This document shows positions 10,573-23,566 of a DNA stretch of 64,000 nucleotides, one piece after another; position 1 is the stretch's first letter; every line of letters starts with the position of its first letter. The notes below the pieces were generated by a model, which made no database searches, had not been told where the DNA came from, and worked only from the letters and a program-made list of their open reading frames with translations. The translations under genes were made by a program, and so were the position numbers. Source of the stretch: Elephas maximus indicus (lineage: Eukaryota > Chordata > Mammalia > Proboscidea > Elephantidae); assembly GCF_024166365.1 (NCBI RefSeq), contig NC_064819.1, positions 204,377,293-204,441,292 of the forward strand. The letters are read 5' to 3'.

Positions 10573-11294
10573 TTGAATCCCCAACCCGCTACACAACCAA
10601 TGGTTGGAACAGGGCTCCCTGGGTAAAATCAACAGTGAAAAACCCAAGGACCACCCCTAAATAGTAACCAGAAAAACTCTACCCAAACATTGTAAAGTCA
10701 CTAGAATTACTTCCAACAATCTTTGAAGCTGATCAAATTATAACTCCAGTGGTGGGCCTTTTTCTAAGAGTTTTAATCTAGGCAGATGAAAGATCTAGAC
10801 AAATCTTGCACGAAACCTGTTTTGATCCTGTATTTTGCATCTCACGCTGGCAAAGAAACCATGAACATAGAAATAGACCCTTGGTTTCTGAAGGCCAAAC
10901 TTTGGAATTTTGCCTGGAATCAATCATATTTTATTTGCCCAACCCCTGCAACAGACATAGGTCATATGTATCCAACACATACCCTTTACTGGTTTTTATG
11001 GATGTTAATTAACTGCTCCACTGTTGGCCGAGACATTTAGCTATAAATGCCTGCTGCTTCACTGAAGTTATAGATGTGTCTGAGCCTTCCGTGGAGAGTT
11101 GTAAAATCTTAATAGATATGGAGTAGCAGCACGGTATGGTGACTCAGGCCCATTTAGATTTTGTATCATGTACATGACTGACTGTTTCCTATCCTGCTCT
11201 TATTTTTATTCTAATCCTTTCCATCTCGCCTGGGATAACCACCTCCAGAGAAAACTAACTTAAGAATGTGGTAATGTCCATTTATGATCCAAAA
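10573..11294. other. Unclassified intergenic sequence
   Basis: No clear repeat. A TATA-like 'GCTATAAATGCC' at about 11,040 followed by 'CTGCTGCTTCACTGAAG' could be LTR-derived. Open frames at 10,786-11,040 are unrecognised. Confidence 0.4.
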
Positions 11295-11457
11295 AACCAC
11301 CAAGCCCATTGCTGTTAAGTCAATTCTGACTCATGGAGACCCGACACGGTGGAGTAGAACTGCCCCATAGAGTTTCCAAGGAGCGCCTGGTGGATTCAAA
11401 CTGCCAAACTTTCGGTTAGCAGCTGTAGCTCTTAACCATTACACCACCAGCGTTTCC
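11295..11457 (-). mobile_element. AfroSINE, short form
   Basis: Antisense copy, 'GTTAAGTCAATTCTGACTCA' to 'CCATTACACCACCAGCGTTT'. The flanks share TTTATGATCC-like words (11,281 'TTTATGATCC', 11,458 'ACTTATGATCC'), a likely target duplication. Confidence 0.85.
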
Positions 11458-11524
11458 ACTTATGATCCAGACCTCTGAAAAAAGGAGAGGGCTTTTCTGT
11501 TCCCTCCTTCCATTTGTGTAGAAC

Positions 11525-11680
11525 TTTTAACATTTACAAAATGCTTTAACAATATTAACTCAGTTCCAATAAGGAAGATAAATGAGAAAATCGAGGTTCA
11601 GGAAGTGACTTGTTCAAAGTTAACAACATAAGAACCAGGGCTTAAATCCAGGTTTCCGGTCTACTACCCCAGGTGACCAG
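11525..11680 (-). repeat. MIR fragment
   Basis: Antisense: 'GAAAATCGAGGTTCAGGAAG', 'GCTTAAATCCAGGTTTCCGG'. Confidence 0.65.
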
Positions 11681-12949
11681 GCAGCTTCTCCTTCCAATGT
11701 ACATGATCTCCCAATTTCCCTATACTGACACCGATTGGCCTTGGCTGCACGGCACTCTTTTCTTCTTTGAGTGACAGCCCTTCAAATTTCATTTAAGAAA
11801 TTTTCTCTCTCCATTGAGTAAAGCCTGGTGGAAGCATTAACTAAAATGCACTAGGCTGAGAACAACCCAAATGGTTGCTCCCTCCCAGAATTTGAAACCT
11901 AAGTAGCATGAAATGTGATGGGCTCAAAAAATCACAGCTATACCTAGGAGTGACTGAGTAGTAATTTTGGCTACATAGAGATGTTCTAGTTCTTTATTTC
12001 CAAGCCTGGTTTTCCAGCCTTTCTTTTAATTATGTGACTTATACCACAGCCAGTATTGGAATCTGTTGGTAGAAACCAAAAAAAAAAACCCATTGCCCTG
12101 TGATACCCTTTAAATTTGGATACCAAACCACTCCCAGAGGCCACCTTTCAGCAAAAGACAGAGTACCTCATAAAATAAATATCAGCCATGAGTACCGTGC
12201 TCCTCAAAACAATCATCTAAATGAGACCTAAAACTCAACATTTACCCTAGACCAAAACTGAGAAGGGGAGCACAAGGAAGCTATATTAATGGAAACAGAA
12301 CAACCAGAATGGAAATAATGAGAATGCTAACACACTGTGAAAAGCGTAACCAATGTCACTGAATAATATGTATAAAAATTATTAAATGAGAACCTAATTT
12401 GCTATGCAAATTTTCTCCAAAATCACAATAAAATATTTTTTTAAAATTCAGATGAGTGTCTCTCCACTTATACTACCTACACACAATCTCCATTCTAGCT
12501 ATGGACATGACTTACCTTCAATTTAAAGAATGTGTTCAGTGCTTATTATAATGTTATTTACCTATGCAGATTTGCAGGGACAAGGCGCTGAGTGCAGGGG
12601 GTAAGGAGTAGGAAAAATATGATAGAAGTTTTTTGCTATCTATGTGCCGTATAGCTGAATTTGAATTTCTTCAAAGAAACTATTTAGCTTCACTTTTGCT
12701 CATTTTTATGTTAAATCTGGACCTAATGTATAAGGACTTAGTTGTCAGTATTCTGAGGCTTTGACTCTATAACTCCCTCCAATCTGATCCTCTTGGATAG
12801 TGCTTCTGGATTAGTGGGGATGGAGCGATGCAGGGGACTTTGGAATCTGTTTGTAGAATGACCTCTTTTTATAGGTGGCCTACAGTGCCAAATACTGGCA
12901 GTCATGTTCCTCTTTTCTACTAAAAAAGGTCCTATTTCTGTTAGACTAT
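11681..12949. other. Unclassified intergenic sequence
   Basis: A/T-rich, no SINE, LINE or coding signal recognised over about 1.27 kb. Confidence 0.5.
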
Positions 12950-13155
12950 TCCTTCATTCAACAAATGATTATTGAACTCCTAAAATATGCCCGGTTCGGG
13001 GCTAGGTTCTAGACCCAACAGTGAATAGGACAGACTTGCTCTCTGTCTTCAAGAAGCTGACTTTCCAGTAGGAGAGGCCAATAGTAAGTAAATATTCCGA
13101 CAAAAATACTCAAAATTCTCACTGAGCTAAGTGCTCTGAGTTTTGAAGGGGATTA
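12950..13155. repeat. L2-like fragment
   Basis: 'CATTCAACAAATGATTATTG', 'AACAGTGAATAGGACAGACT', 'AAGCTGACTTTCCAGTAGGA', in the order typical of L2 3' regions. Orientation not assigned. Confidence 0.6.
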
Positions 13156-13239
13156 TCACCTCGTCATGGAAAGGAGAAAAGACTTCTCTGGGAAAGGGTG
13201 ATTGACATGAGTTTTTAAAGGTAAGGAGAATAAGTAGAG

Positions 13240-13446
13240 GAGTCCTTGGGTGGCACAACAGTTAAGCACCTGGCTACTAACCAAAAAGTTGGCATTTCGA
13301 ATCCACCCAGAGGCACCTCTGAAGAAAGTCCTAGCAAAATTCTTCCAAAATATCACAGCCATTGAAAACCCTAGAGAGCATAGTTCTACTCCCACACACA
13401 TTGGGTTGCCATAAGTCAGAATCAACTCCACGGCAACTGGTTTGAT
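13240..13446 (+). mobile_element. AfroSINE, third structural form
   Basis: Sense copy of the form with an 'AGGCACCTCTGAAGAAAGTC' centre and 'CACACACATTGGGTTGCC' before the usual GTCAGAATCAACTC tail. About 205 bp. Confidence 0.8.
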
Positions 13447-13449
13447 TGT

Positions 13450-14735
13450 TTGTCTTAGAATATGTATTCTAAAACAAGCATCCTATATATTCTAAAACAA
13501 ATACCACACACAAGTAAAATTTTGTTGAAGATAATTCAAAAACAGTTGCAGCAGCACATTGACAGGGAACTGCCAGAAATTGAAGCCAGGTTCAGAAGAG
13601 GAAGTAGAATGAGGGATATCATTGCTCATGTCATGGCTGAAAGCAGAGAAACCAGAAAGATGTTTACCTGTGTTTTATTGACTATGTAAAGGCATTCAGC
13701 TGTGTAGATCATAAAAAATTATGGATAACATTGTGGAGACTGGGAATTCCAGAACACTTAATTGTGCTCATGTGGAACCTGTACATAAACCAACAGGCAG
13801 TCATTTGAACAGAACGAGGTCATACAGGAAAAGTGTGTGTCAGGATTGTGTCCTTTTACCATACTTATTCAATCTGTATGCTGAGCAAATAATCCAAGAA
13901 GCTGGACTATATGAAGAAGGTGGCATCAGGACTGGTGGAAGACTCATTAAAAACCTGTGATATGTAGATGACATACTGTTGCTTGCTAAAGTGAAAAGGA
14001 CTTGAAGCACTTGCTGATGAAGATCAAAGACTACACTCTTTAGTATGGATTACACCTCAACTTAAAGAAAACAAAAATCCTCAAAATTGGACCAGTAAGC
14101 AACATCATGGTAAATGGAGAAAAGATTGAAGTTGTCAAGGATTTCACTTTACTTGGATCCACAATCAATGCCCAAGGAAGGAGTAGTCAAACAATCAAAC
14201 AACTGATTGCACTGGGCAAATCTGCTGCAAAAAGACCTCTTTAAAGTGCTAAAAAGCAAAGTTGTCACTTTGAGGACTAAGGTGTGCCTGACCCAAGCCA
14301 TGATATTTTCAATAGCCTCATATGCATGCAAAAGCTGGACAATGAATAAGGAAGCCCAAAGAAGAATTGATGCCTTTGAATTATGGTGTTGGCGAAGAAT
14401 ATTGAATATACCATGGACTGCCAGAGGGATGAACAAGTCTATCATAGAAGAAGTATAGCCAGGGCATTCCATGGAAGCAAGGATGGTGAGACTTCATCTC
14501 ACGTACTTTGGACATGTTATCAGGAGGGATGAGTCTCTGGAGAAGAACATCATGCTTGTTAAGGTAGAGGGTCATTGAAAAAGAGGAAGACCTTGGACAA
14601 GATGGATTGACACAGTGGCTGCATCAATAGGCTGAAACATAGCAACTATTGTGAGGATGGCACATGACCAGGCACTGTTTCATTCTGTTGGACATAGGGT
14701 TGCTCTGAGTCAGAATCGATGGCATCTAATAACAA
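13450..14735 (+). mobile_element. RTE (BovB-like) LINE, 5'-truncated, dead
   Basis: Remnant of an RTE-clade reverse transcriptase and 3' region. The frames read HIDRELPEIEARFRRG, then LKKTKILKIGP and KDFTLLGSTI, all RTE/BovB-like. A YVDD active-site box lies at 13,961-13,972. Frameshifts and stops break it everywhere. The 3' end (14,690-14,730) carries a GAGTCAGAATCGA core shared with the AfroSINE tail. Confidence 0.85.
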
Positions 14736-15611
14736 GAGTGAACTAAGTGAAATAGTGGTGAGCTGGGGGACAGAAGGGTTTTGCAGAAGAATAAGCAGTA
14801 TAAGCAAATGTTCTGTGGTTGAAGAGGGCCAAGTATCTTCGTCTCATTCTTATTTTGCTTAATATTTTCCCCATATTTTGTTTTTAAACTACTTCAATGT
14901 CATATCTAATGTTTTCTTCACAACAGCCCTGTTAGACCAAAAAATTACCAGGTTTCATCTAGGTCCCAGCTTCTGTAGCTCATTCCTCTCCCCACTTCTC
15001 CCACCTCTCCTCCACACACACAACATTCACTTGACCTTCATTTTCAGGTTTAGCCCAGCTGAGCCTCCCCAAGTCCTGGGCTGAGAAAAAGGAAGGATCA
15101 AAGAAGGGTCAGGTTCAAGTCAATGTTGTGGCTGGTTTAACCCTGACCTTGAGCCTCAGTTCTGAAAATAAGGCTGCCAGTTTGCTCTTAAGATAAGTGT
15201 CTATATTTTACCACAGGCCTTGTGACAGCTCATTCTCTGGGTAACCTTCCTGGTGTGCCCATCACTGTCTAGCACTAGGGCTCTGCCTTGCTTTTTCCTA
15301 TCTCCCTGCTGGGAATCAAAGTCCCACCCCTGAATTCCAGCAGAGCCTTGCTGTCTAGAACCAGATTTCCGGAGGCCATGCTTTGCTTGCCAGAGTCTCA
15401 GAACCTCTTCTGCTCTGTATTTTCCATTGTAATGCTCTGTCCCTGGTAGAACAGATGTCCTTCTGTTTCCAGCTGCTTGCAGTGACCGCCACCTAGTGGT
15501 CATTGCCACATGCTCTCCTTCTTTATCTCAGCACTGCTGGGTGTCTGGCCCTTCAGTACCTACCCCACTCCTTAGGGAACATCCAGTGCAGGACTCTGAC
15601 TCTTTCCACCT

Positions 15612-16176
15612 TTGGTTTACCTGTGTTTTACTGGCTATGCAAAGGCATTTGACTGTGTGGATCATAACAAATTATGAATAACATTGCCAAGGCTGGGAAT
15701 TCCCGAAAACTTAATTGTGTTCATGAGGAACCTGTACGTAGATCAAGAGGCAATCATTCAAACAGAACAAGGGGATACTTCGTGTTTTAAAGTCAGGAAA
15801 GTTGTGCGGCAAGGTTGTATCCTTTCACAACACCTATTCAATCTGTATGCTGAGCAAATAATCCTAGAAACTGGACTATAGGAAGAAGAATAGGGCATCA
15901 GGGTTGGAGGAAGGCTCATTAACAACCTGTGATATGCACATGACACAACCTTTCTTGCTTAAAGTGAAGAGGACTTGAAGCACTTATCGATGAAGGTCAA
16001 AGACCACAGCTTTTAGTATGGATTACACCTCAGCATAAAGAAAACAAAAACTCTCACAACTGGACCAATAAGCAACATCGTGATAAACAGAGAAAAGATT
16101 GAAGCTGTCAAGGATTTCATTTTCCTTGGATCCACAATCAACACCCATGGAAGCAGCAGTCAAGAAATCAAAAGAC
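15612..16176 (+). mobile_element. RTE LINE, left part, split by L1
   Basis: RT-domain remnant of a second RTE copy, parallel to the one at 13.45-14.74 kb (same order: LTGYAK-like block, Y.DD region, TLD-like GSTI block). The YVDD box is mutated here to a YAHD-like reading near 15,933. It stops abruptly at 16,176 at the L1 target-site duplication and resumes at 23,567. Confidence 0.85.
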
Positions 16177-16593
16177 ATAACCACACTTGCCAAAATCAAA
16201 GACAAAGAGAGAATTTTAAAAGGGATAAATGAAAAGTAACTACAAAGGAGAGTCAATAAGAGTAAACTCGGACTACTCGGCAGAAACGATGCAGGCAAGA
16301 AGGCAATGGGATGACTTATATAAAGCACTGAAGGGAAAAGAATGGCCAGCCAAGAATCATGTATCAAGCAAAATTGTCTCTCAAATATGAAGGCAAAATT
16401 AGGACATTTCCAGATAAACAGAATTTTAGGGAATGTGTAAAAACCAAACCAAAACTACAAGAAATACTAAAGGGAGTTCTGTGGTTTGAAAATCATTAGT
16501 ATCAGATATTAACCCAAGACTAGAACACTGGACAGAGCAATCAGATGTCAACCCAGATAGGGAAATCATAAAAATAAATCAAATAAAAAAAAC

Positions 16594-18211
16594 ACTCAGT
16601 GGGCAAAGGATATGAACACACACTTCACTAAAGAAGATATTCAGGCAGCTAACAGATACATGAGAAAATGCTCTCGATCATTAGCCATTAGGGAAATGCA
16701 AATTAAAACTACGATAAGATTCCATCTCACTCCAACAAGGCTGGCATTAATCCAAAAAACACAAAATAATAAATGCTGGAGAGGCTGCCGAGAGATTGGA
16801 ACTCTTATACACTGCTGGTGGGAATGTAAAATGGTACAACCACTTTGGAAATCTATCTGGCATTTTCTTAAAAAGTTAGAAATAGAACTACCATACAACC
16901 CAGAAATCCCACTCCTCGGAATATACCCTAGAGAAATAAGAGCCTTCACACGAACAGATATATGCACACCCATGTTTATTGCAACTCTGTTTACAATAGC
17001 AAAAAGCTGGAAGCAACCAAGGTGTCCATCAATGGATGAATGGTTAAATAAATTATGGTATATTCACACAATGGAATACTACGCATCGATAAAGAACAGC
17101 GACAAATCTGTGAAACATTTCATAACATGGAGGAACCTGGAAGGCATTATGCTGAGTGAAATTAGTCAGATGCAAAAGGACAAATATTGTATAACACCAC
17201 TATTATAAGATCTTGAGAAATAGTATAAACTGAGAAGAACACATTCTTTTGCGGTTACGAGGAGGGGAGGGAGGGAGGGTGGGAGAGTGTTATTTACTGA
17301 TTAGTTAGTAGATATGAACTACTTTAGGTGAAGGGAAGGACAATACTGAATACACGGAAGGTCAGCTCAACTGGACTGGACCAAAAGCAAAAAAGTTTCC
17401 GGGATAAACTGAATGCTTCGAAGGTCACCAGAGCAAGGGCAGGGGTTTGGGGACTATGGCTTAAGGGGACTTCTAAGTCAATTGGCAAAATAAATTCTAT
17501 TAAGAAAGTATTCTGCATCCCACTTTGAAGTGTGGCGTCTAGGTCTTAAATGCTAACAAGCGGCCATCTAAGATGCATCAATTGGTCTCAACCCACCTGG
17601 ATCAAAGGAGAATGAAGAACACCAAGGTCACATGATAACTATGAGCCCAAGAGACAGAAAGGGCCACATGAACCAGAGACTTACATCATCCTGAGACCAG
17701 AAGAACTAGATGACGGCCACAACTGATGACTGCCCTGACAGAGAGCACAACAGAGAACCCCTAAGGGAGCAGGAGAATAGTGGGATGCAGACCCCACATT
17801 CTCATAAAAAGACCAGAGTTAATGGTCTGACTGAGACAAGAAGAATCCCAGTGGTCATGGTCCCCAAACCTTCTGTTGGCCCAGGACAGGAACTATTCCC
17901 AAAGACAACTCATCAGACATGGAAGGGACTGGACAATGGGTTGGAGAGAGATGCTGATGAAGAGTGAGCTACTTGTATCAGGTGGACACTTGAGACTGTG
18001 TTGGCATCTCCTGTCTGGAGGGGAGATGGGAGGGTAGAGAGGGTTAGAAACTGGCAAAATCGTCATGAAAGGAGAGACTGGAAGGAGGGAGCGGGCTGAC
18101 TCATTAGGGTGAGAGTAAGTGGGAGTATGGAGTAAGGTGTATATAAGCTTATATGTGACAGACTGACTTGATTTGTAAACTTTCACTTAAAGCACAATAA
18201 AAATTATTAAA
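16594..18211 (+). mobile_element. Inner L1, 5'-truncated 3' end
   Basis: A 1.6-kb L1 3' segment: ORF2 C-terminus (open 16,612-17,208, with [19 protein letters not shown] and [15 protein letters not shown]), the whole 3' UTR and a poly-A run at 18,211. It lies inside the outer L1's intergenic region. Left and right borders share an A(8)C string, a likely target-site duplication. It parallels 21,955-23,560 of the outer copy over the same length. Confidence 0.85.
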
Positions 18212-18576
18212 AAAAAAAACTTGAAACGGAAACAGTGATGTCATTATGTAAAAGAGGACAATATTAAAACAGTAAAGAGGGACTAAGAAATGTAGTCATA
18301 GAATTTTCATATGGAGAGGAAGACAAGGTGATATAAAGAAATAAAAGTTAGGTTTAAACTTAGAAAAATAGGGGTAAATATTAAGGTAACCACAAAGGAG
18401 AAAAACTATCCTACACATCAAAATAAAATACAAGAAAAAAAATAGAGACTCAGCAGAAACACAATCAACAGCAATGAATAAGAGGAAAAGACAATATATA
18501 AAGATAAACTACTCAGCACAAAAAATTAAGTAGGAAAAAGAAAATGTCAACAACACACACACAAAAAGACATCAAA

Positions 18577-21500
18577 ATGACAGCACTAAACTCATACCTC
18601 TCCATAATTACACTGAATGTAAATGGACTAAATGCACCAATAAAGAGACAGAGAGTGGCAGAATGAATTAAAAAAAACATGATCTGTCTATATGCTGCCT
18701 ACAAGAGACATATCTTGGACTTAGAGACACAAGCAAACGGAAACTCAAAGGATGGAAAAAATATGTCAAGCAAACAATAATCAAAAAAGAGCAGGAGTGA
18801 CAATATTAATTTCTGACAAAATAGACTTTAAAGTTAAATCTACCACAAAGGATAAGGAAGAACACTATATAATGATTAAAGGGACAATATACCAGGAGGA
18901 TATAGCCATATTAAGTATTTATGCACCCAATGACAGGGCTGCAAGATACATAAAACAAACTCTACCGGCATTGAAAAGTGAGATAGACAGCTCCACAATT
19001 ACAGTAGGAGACTTCAACACAGCACTTTTGGCGAAGGACAGGACATCCAGAAAGATGTTCAATAAAGACATGAAAGATCTAAATGCCAAAATCAACCAAC
19101 TTGACCTCATAGACATATACAGAACACTCCACCCAACAGCAGCCAAGTATATTTTCTTTTCTAGCTCACATGGAACATTTTCTAGAATAGACCACATATT
19201 AGGTCATAAAGCAGGGTTTAGCAGAATCCAAAACACTGAAATATTACAAAGCATCTCCTCTGACCATAAGGCCATAAAAGTAGAAATTGATAGCAGAAAA
19301 AGCAGGGAAAAGAAATCAAACGCTTGGAAACTGAACAATACCCTGCTCGAGAAAGACTGGATTATAGAAACACTAAGGATGGAATAAACAAATTCATAGA
19401 ATCCAATGAGAATGAAAAAACTTCCTATCAGAACCTTTGGGACACAGCCAAAGCAATGCTCAGGGGTCAATTTATATCAATATACGCACACATACAAAAA
19501 AAAAGAAAGGGCCAAAATCAAAGAATTGGTCCTACAACTTGAACAAAGAGAAAGAGAGCAACAAAAGAAACCCTCAGGCACCAGAAGAAAGCAAATAATA
19601 AAAACTGGAGCAGAGTTAAATGAAATAGTCAACAGAAAACCAACTGAAAGACTTAACAAGACCAAATTAACAAAATTATTAAACTATTGGGCAAACTGAC
19701 AAAAGAAAAACAGGAGAGGAAGCAAACAACCTGAATAAGAAATGAGATGGGCAATATTACAACAGAACCAACTGAAATTAAAAGAATCATATCAGGTTAC
19801 TACGAAAAATTGTACTCTAACAAATTTGAAAACCTAGAAGAAATGGATGAATTTCTAGAAATGCACTACCTACCTAAACTAACACAAACAGAGGTAGAAC
19901 AACTAAATAAACCCATAACTAAAGAAGAGATTGAAAAGGTAATCAAAAAACTCCCCCCCCCCAAAAAAAAAAAAAGCCCTGGCCCAGATGGCTTCACTGT
20001 AGAGTTCTACCAAACTTTCAGAGAAGAGTTAACACCACTACTATGAAATGTATTTCAGAGCATAGAAAAAAGATGGAATACTCCCAAACTCATTTTGTGA
20101 AGCCAGCATATCACTGATAACAAAGCCAGGTAAAGACACCACAAAAAAAGAAAATTACAGACCTATATCCCTCATGAACTTAGATGTAAAAATCCTCAAC
20201 AAAATTCTAGCCTATAGAATTCAACAACATATCAAAAAAAAAATTCACCATGACCAAGTGGGATTCATATAAGGTATGCAGGGATGGTTCAACATTACAA
20301 AAAAAAAACAAAAAGCAGTGCTGTCGAGTCGATTCTGACTCATAGTGACCCTATAGGACAGAGTAGAACCCCCCATAGAGTTTCCAAGGAGCGCCTGGTG
20401 GATTTGAACTGCCGACCCTTTGGTTTACAGCCGTAGCACTTAACCACTACACCACCAGGGTTTCCGGTTCAACATTTGAAAAACAATTAATGTAATCCAT
20501 CATATAAATAAAACAGAAGAGCCACATATTCTTATCAATTGATTCAGAAACGGCATTTGACAAAGTTCAACACCCATTCACGATTAAAAAAAAAAAAAAC
20601 TGTCAGCAAAATAGAAACAGAAGGAAAATTCCTCAGCATACTAAAGGGCATTTATACAAAGCCAACAGCCAATATCATCCTAAATGGAAAGTCTGAAAGC
20701 ATTTCCCTTGAGACTGGAACCAGACAAGGATGCCCTTTATCACCACTCTTATTCAACATTGTGCTGGAGGTCTTAGCCAGAGCAATTAGGCTAGATAAAG
20801 AAATAAAGGGCATCCAGAGAAGGAAGAAGTAAAAGTATCTCCATTTGCAAAGGACATTATCTTACACACGGAAAACCCTAAAGAATCCTTAAGAAAAGTA
20901 CTGAAACTCATACAAGAGTTCAGCAGAGGATCAGGATACAAGATAAACATAAAAAAAACAGTTGGATTCCTCTACACCAAAAAAAAAAAAAACATCGAAG
21001 AGGAAATCACCAAATCAATACCATTTACAGTAGCCCCCAAGAAGATAAAATACTTTGGAATAAATCTTACCAGAGATGTAGAAGACCTATAAAAAGAAAA
21101 CCACAAGACACTACTACCAGAAACCAAAAGAGACCTGCATAAGTGGAAAAACATACCTTGCTCATGGATAGGAAGACTTAACATTGTAAAAATATCTATT
21201 TCTACCAAAAGCCACCTATAGATACAATGCAATTCCAATCCAAATTCCACCGACATTTTTTAATGAGATGGAGAAACAAATCACCAAATTCATATGGAAG
21301 GGAAAGAGGCCCCAGATAAGTAATGCATTACTGAAAAGAAGAACAAAGTGAGAGGCCTCACTCTACCTGATTTTAGAACCTGTTATACCGCCATAGTAGT
21401 CAAAACAGCCTGGTACTGGTACAACAACCGATACATAGACCAATGGAACAGAATTGAGAATCCAGACATAAATCTATCCACATATGAGCAGCTGATATAT

Positions 21501-22555
21501 GACAAAGGCTCAAAGTCAGTTAAATGGGGAAAAAACAGTCTCTTTAAGAAATTGCACTGGCATAACTGGATATCCACCTGCAAAAACATGAAACAAGACC
21601 CATACCTCACACCATGCACAAAAACGAACTCAAAATGGATCAAGACCTAAATATAGAATCTAAAACCATAAAGATCATGGAAGAAAAAATAGGGACAACA
21701 CTAGGAGCCCTAATACATGGCATAAACAGTATATAAAACATTACAAACAGCACAGAAGAGAAACCAGATAACTGGTAGCTCCTAAAAATCAAACACCTAT
21801 GCTCGTCCAAAGACGTCACTAAAAGAGCAAAAAGATTACCTATAGACTGGGAAAAAGTTTTTAGCTATGACATTTCCGATCAGCATCTGATCTCTAAAAT
21901 CTACATGATGCTGCAAAAACTCAACTACAAAAAGACAAATAATCCAATTAAAAAATGGGCAAAGGATATGAACAGGCACTTCACTGAAGGAGACATTCAG
22001 GTAGCTAACAGATACATGAGGAAATGCTCACGATCATTAGCCATTGGAGAAATGCAAATCAAAACTATAATGAGATCCCATCTCATTCCAACAAGGCTGG
22101 CATTAACCCAAAAAACACAAAATAATAAATGATGGAGAGGTTGTGGAGAGACTGGAGCACTTCTGCACTGCTGGTGGGAATGTAAAATGGTACAACCACT
22201 TTGGAAACCGATTTGGCGCTTCCTTAAAAAGCTAGAAATAGAACTACCATAGGTTCCAGCAATCCCACTCCTTGGAATATATCCCAGAGAAATAAGAGCC
22301 TTTACGCGAACAGATATATGCACACCCATGTTCACTGCAGCACTGTTTACAATAGCAAAAACATGGAAGCAACCAAGGTGCCAATCAATGGATGAATGGA
22401 TAAATAAATTAAGGTATATTCACGCAATGGAATACTACTCATCAATAAAGGACAATGACGAATCTGTGAAACATTTCATAACATGGAGGAATCTGGAAAG
22501 CCTTATGCTGAGGGAAATTAGTTGCAAAAGGACAAATATGAGACCACTATTATAA
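18577..22555 (+). pseudogene. L1 ORF2 (endonuclease/reverse transcriptase), broken
   Basis: The start reads MTALNSYLSIITLNVNGLNA, the usual L1 ORF2 beginning. The endonuclease part shows GDFNT, DLIDIYRTLHP and SSDHKAI, so its GDFN and SDH motifs survive. The RT part shows [20 protein letters not shown], but the active-site box normally FADD reads FAKD at 20,844-20,855, which removes a catalytic Asp. The C-terminal part (about 21,905-22,555) reads [18 protein letters not shown] and EYYSSIKDND. Several frameshifts, stops and an inserted SINE make it a dead copy. Confidence 0.9.
20297..20465 (-). mobile_element. AfroSINE inside outer L1, with target duplication
   Basis: Antisense short-form copy, tail 'CTGTCGAGTCGATTCTGACT' to head 'ACTACACCACCAGGGTTTCC'. 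GGTTCAACATT flanks it exactly at 20,286-20,296 and 20,466-20,476, so it inserted after the L1. Confidence 0.95.
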
Positions 22556-23566
22556 GAACTCGAGAAATAATTTAAACAGAGAAGGAAATATTCTTTGATG
22601 GCTACAAGAGTGGGGAAGGAGGGAGGGAGAGGGGTTTTCACTAATTAGATAGTAGATAAGAACTATTTTAGGTGATGGGAAAGACAACACATAATACAGG
22701 AGAGGTCAGCACAACTGGACTAAACCAAAAACAAAGCTTCCTGAATAAACTGAATGCTTCAAAGGCCAGCATAGCAGGGGCAGGGGTTTGCGGACCATGG
22801 TTTCAGGGGACATCTAAGTCAATTGGCATAATAAAATCTATTAGAAAAAATTCTGCATCCCACTTTGGAGCGAGACGTCTGGGGCCTTAAACACTAGCCA
22901 GTGGCCATCTAAGATGCATCAACTGGTCTCAACCCAAATGGATCAAAGAAGAATGAAGAACACCAAAGACACAAGGTAATTATGAGCCTAAGAGACAGAA
23001 AGGGTCACATAAACCAGAGACTATATTAGCCTGAGACCGGAAGAACTAGATGGTCCCTGGCTACAACCGACGACTGCCCTGACAGGGAACACAACAGGAA
23101 CCCCTGAGGGAGCAGGAGAGCAGTGGGATGCAGACCTCAAATTCTGGTAAAGAGACCGGACTTAATGGTCTGACTGAGACTAGAAGGACCCTGGGGATCG
23201 TGGTTCCCAGACCTTCCGTTAGCCCAAGACAGGAACCATTCCCAAAGCCAACTCTTCAGACAGGGATTGGACTGGACTATGGGTTAGGAAATGTTACTGG
23301 TGAAGAGTGAGCTTCTTGGATCAAGTAGACATATGAGACTATGTGGGCAGTTTCTGTCTGGCGGGGAGATGAGAGGGCAGAGGGGTCAGAAGCTGGCTAA
23401 ATGGACACGAAAATAGAGAGCGGAAGGAAGAAGTGTGCTGTCTCATTAGAAGGAGAACAACTAGGAGTATACAGCAAGGTGTATATAAATTTTTGTATGA
23501 GAGAATGACTTGATTTTTAAACTTTCACTAAAAGTACAATAAAAATGTTTAAAAAAAGATAAAAAA

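Larger units (their letters stand above)
16177..23566 (+). mobile_element. L1 LINE (outer), 5'-truncated, with nested L1 and SINE
   Basis: Starts in the ORF1/intergenic part of L1, passes the ORF2 start at 18,577, and ends in an A-rich tail at about 23,540-23,566. It is flanked by a 12-bp target-site duplication, AAATCAAAAGAC, at 16,165-16,176 and 23,567-23,578. It is interrupted by an inner L1 (16,594-18,211) and an antisense AfroSINE (20,297-20,465). Net L1 length is about 5.6 kb. The ORF2 frame has many stops and shifts. Confidence 0.9.

Noticed and set aside
20950..21000. Long A runs as internal poly-A tails of separate insertions
   Set aside because: They lie within a continuous L1 ORF2 with no target duplication, so they are expanded A tracts, not insertion ends.
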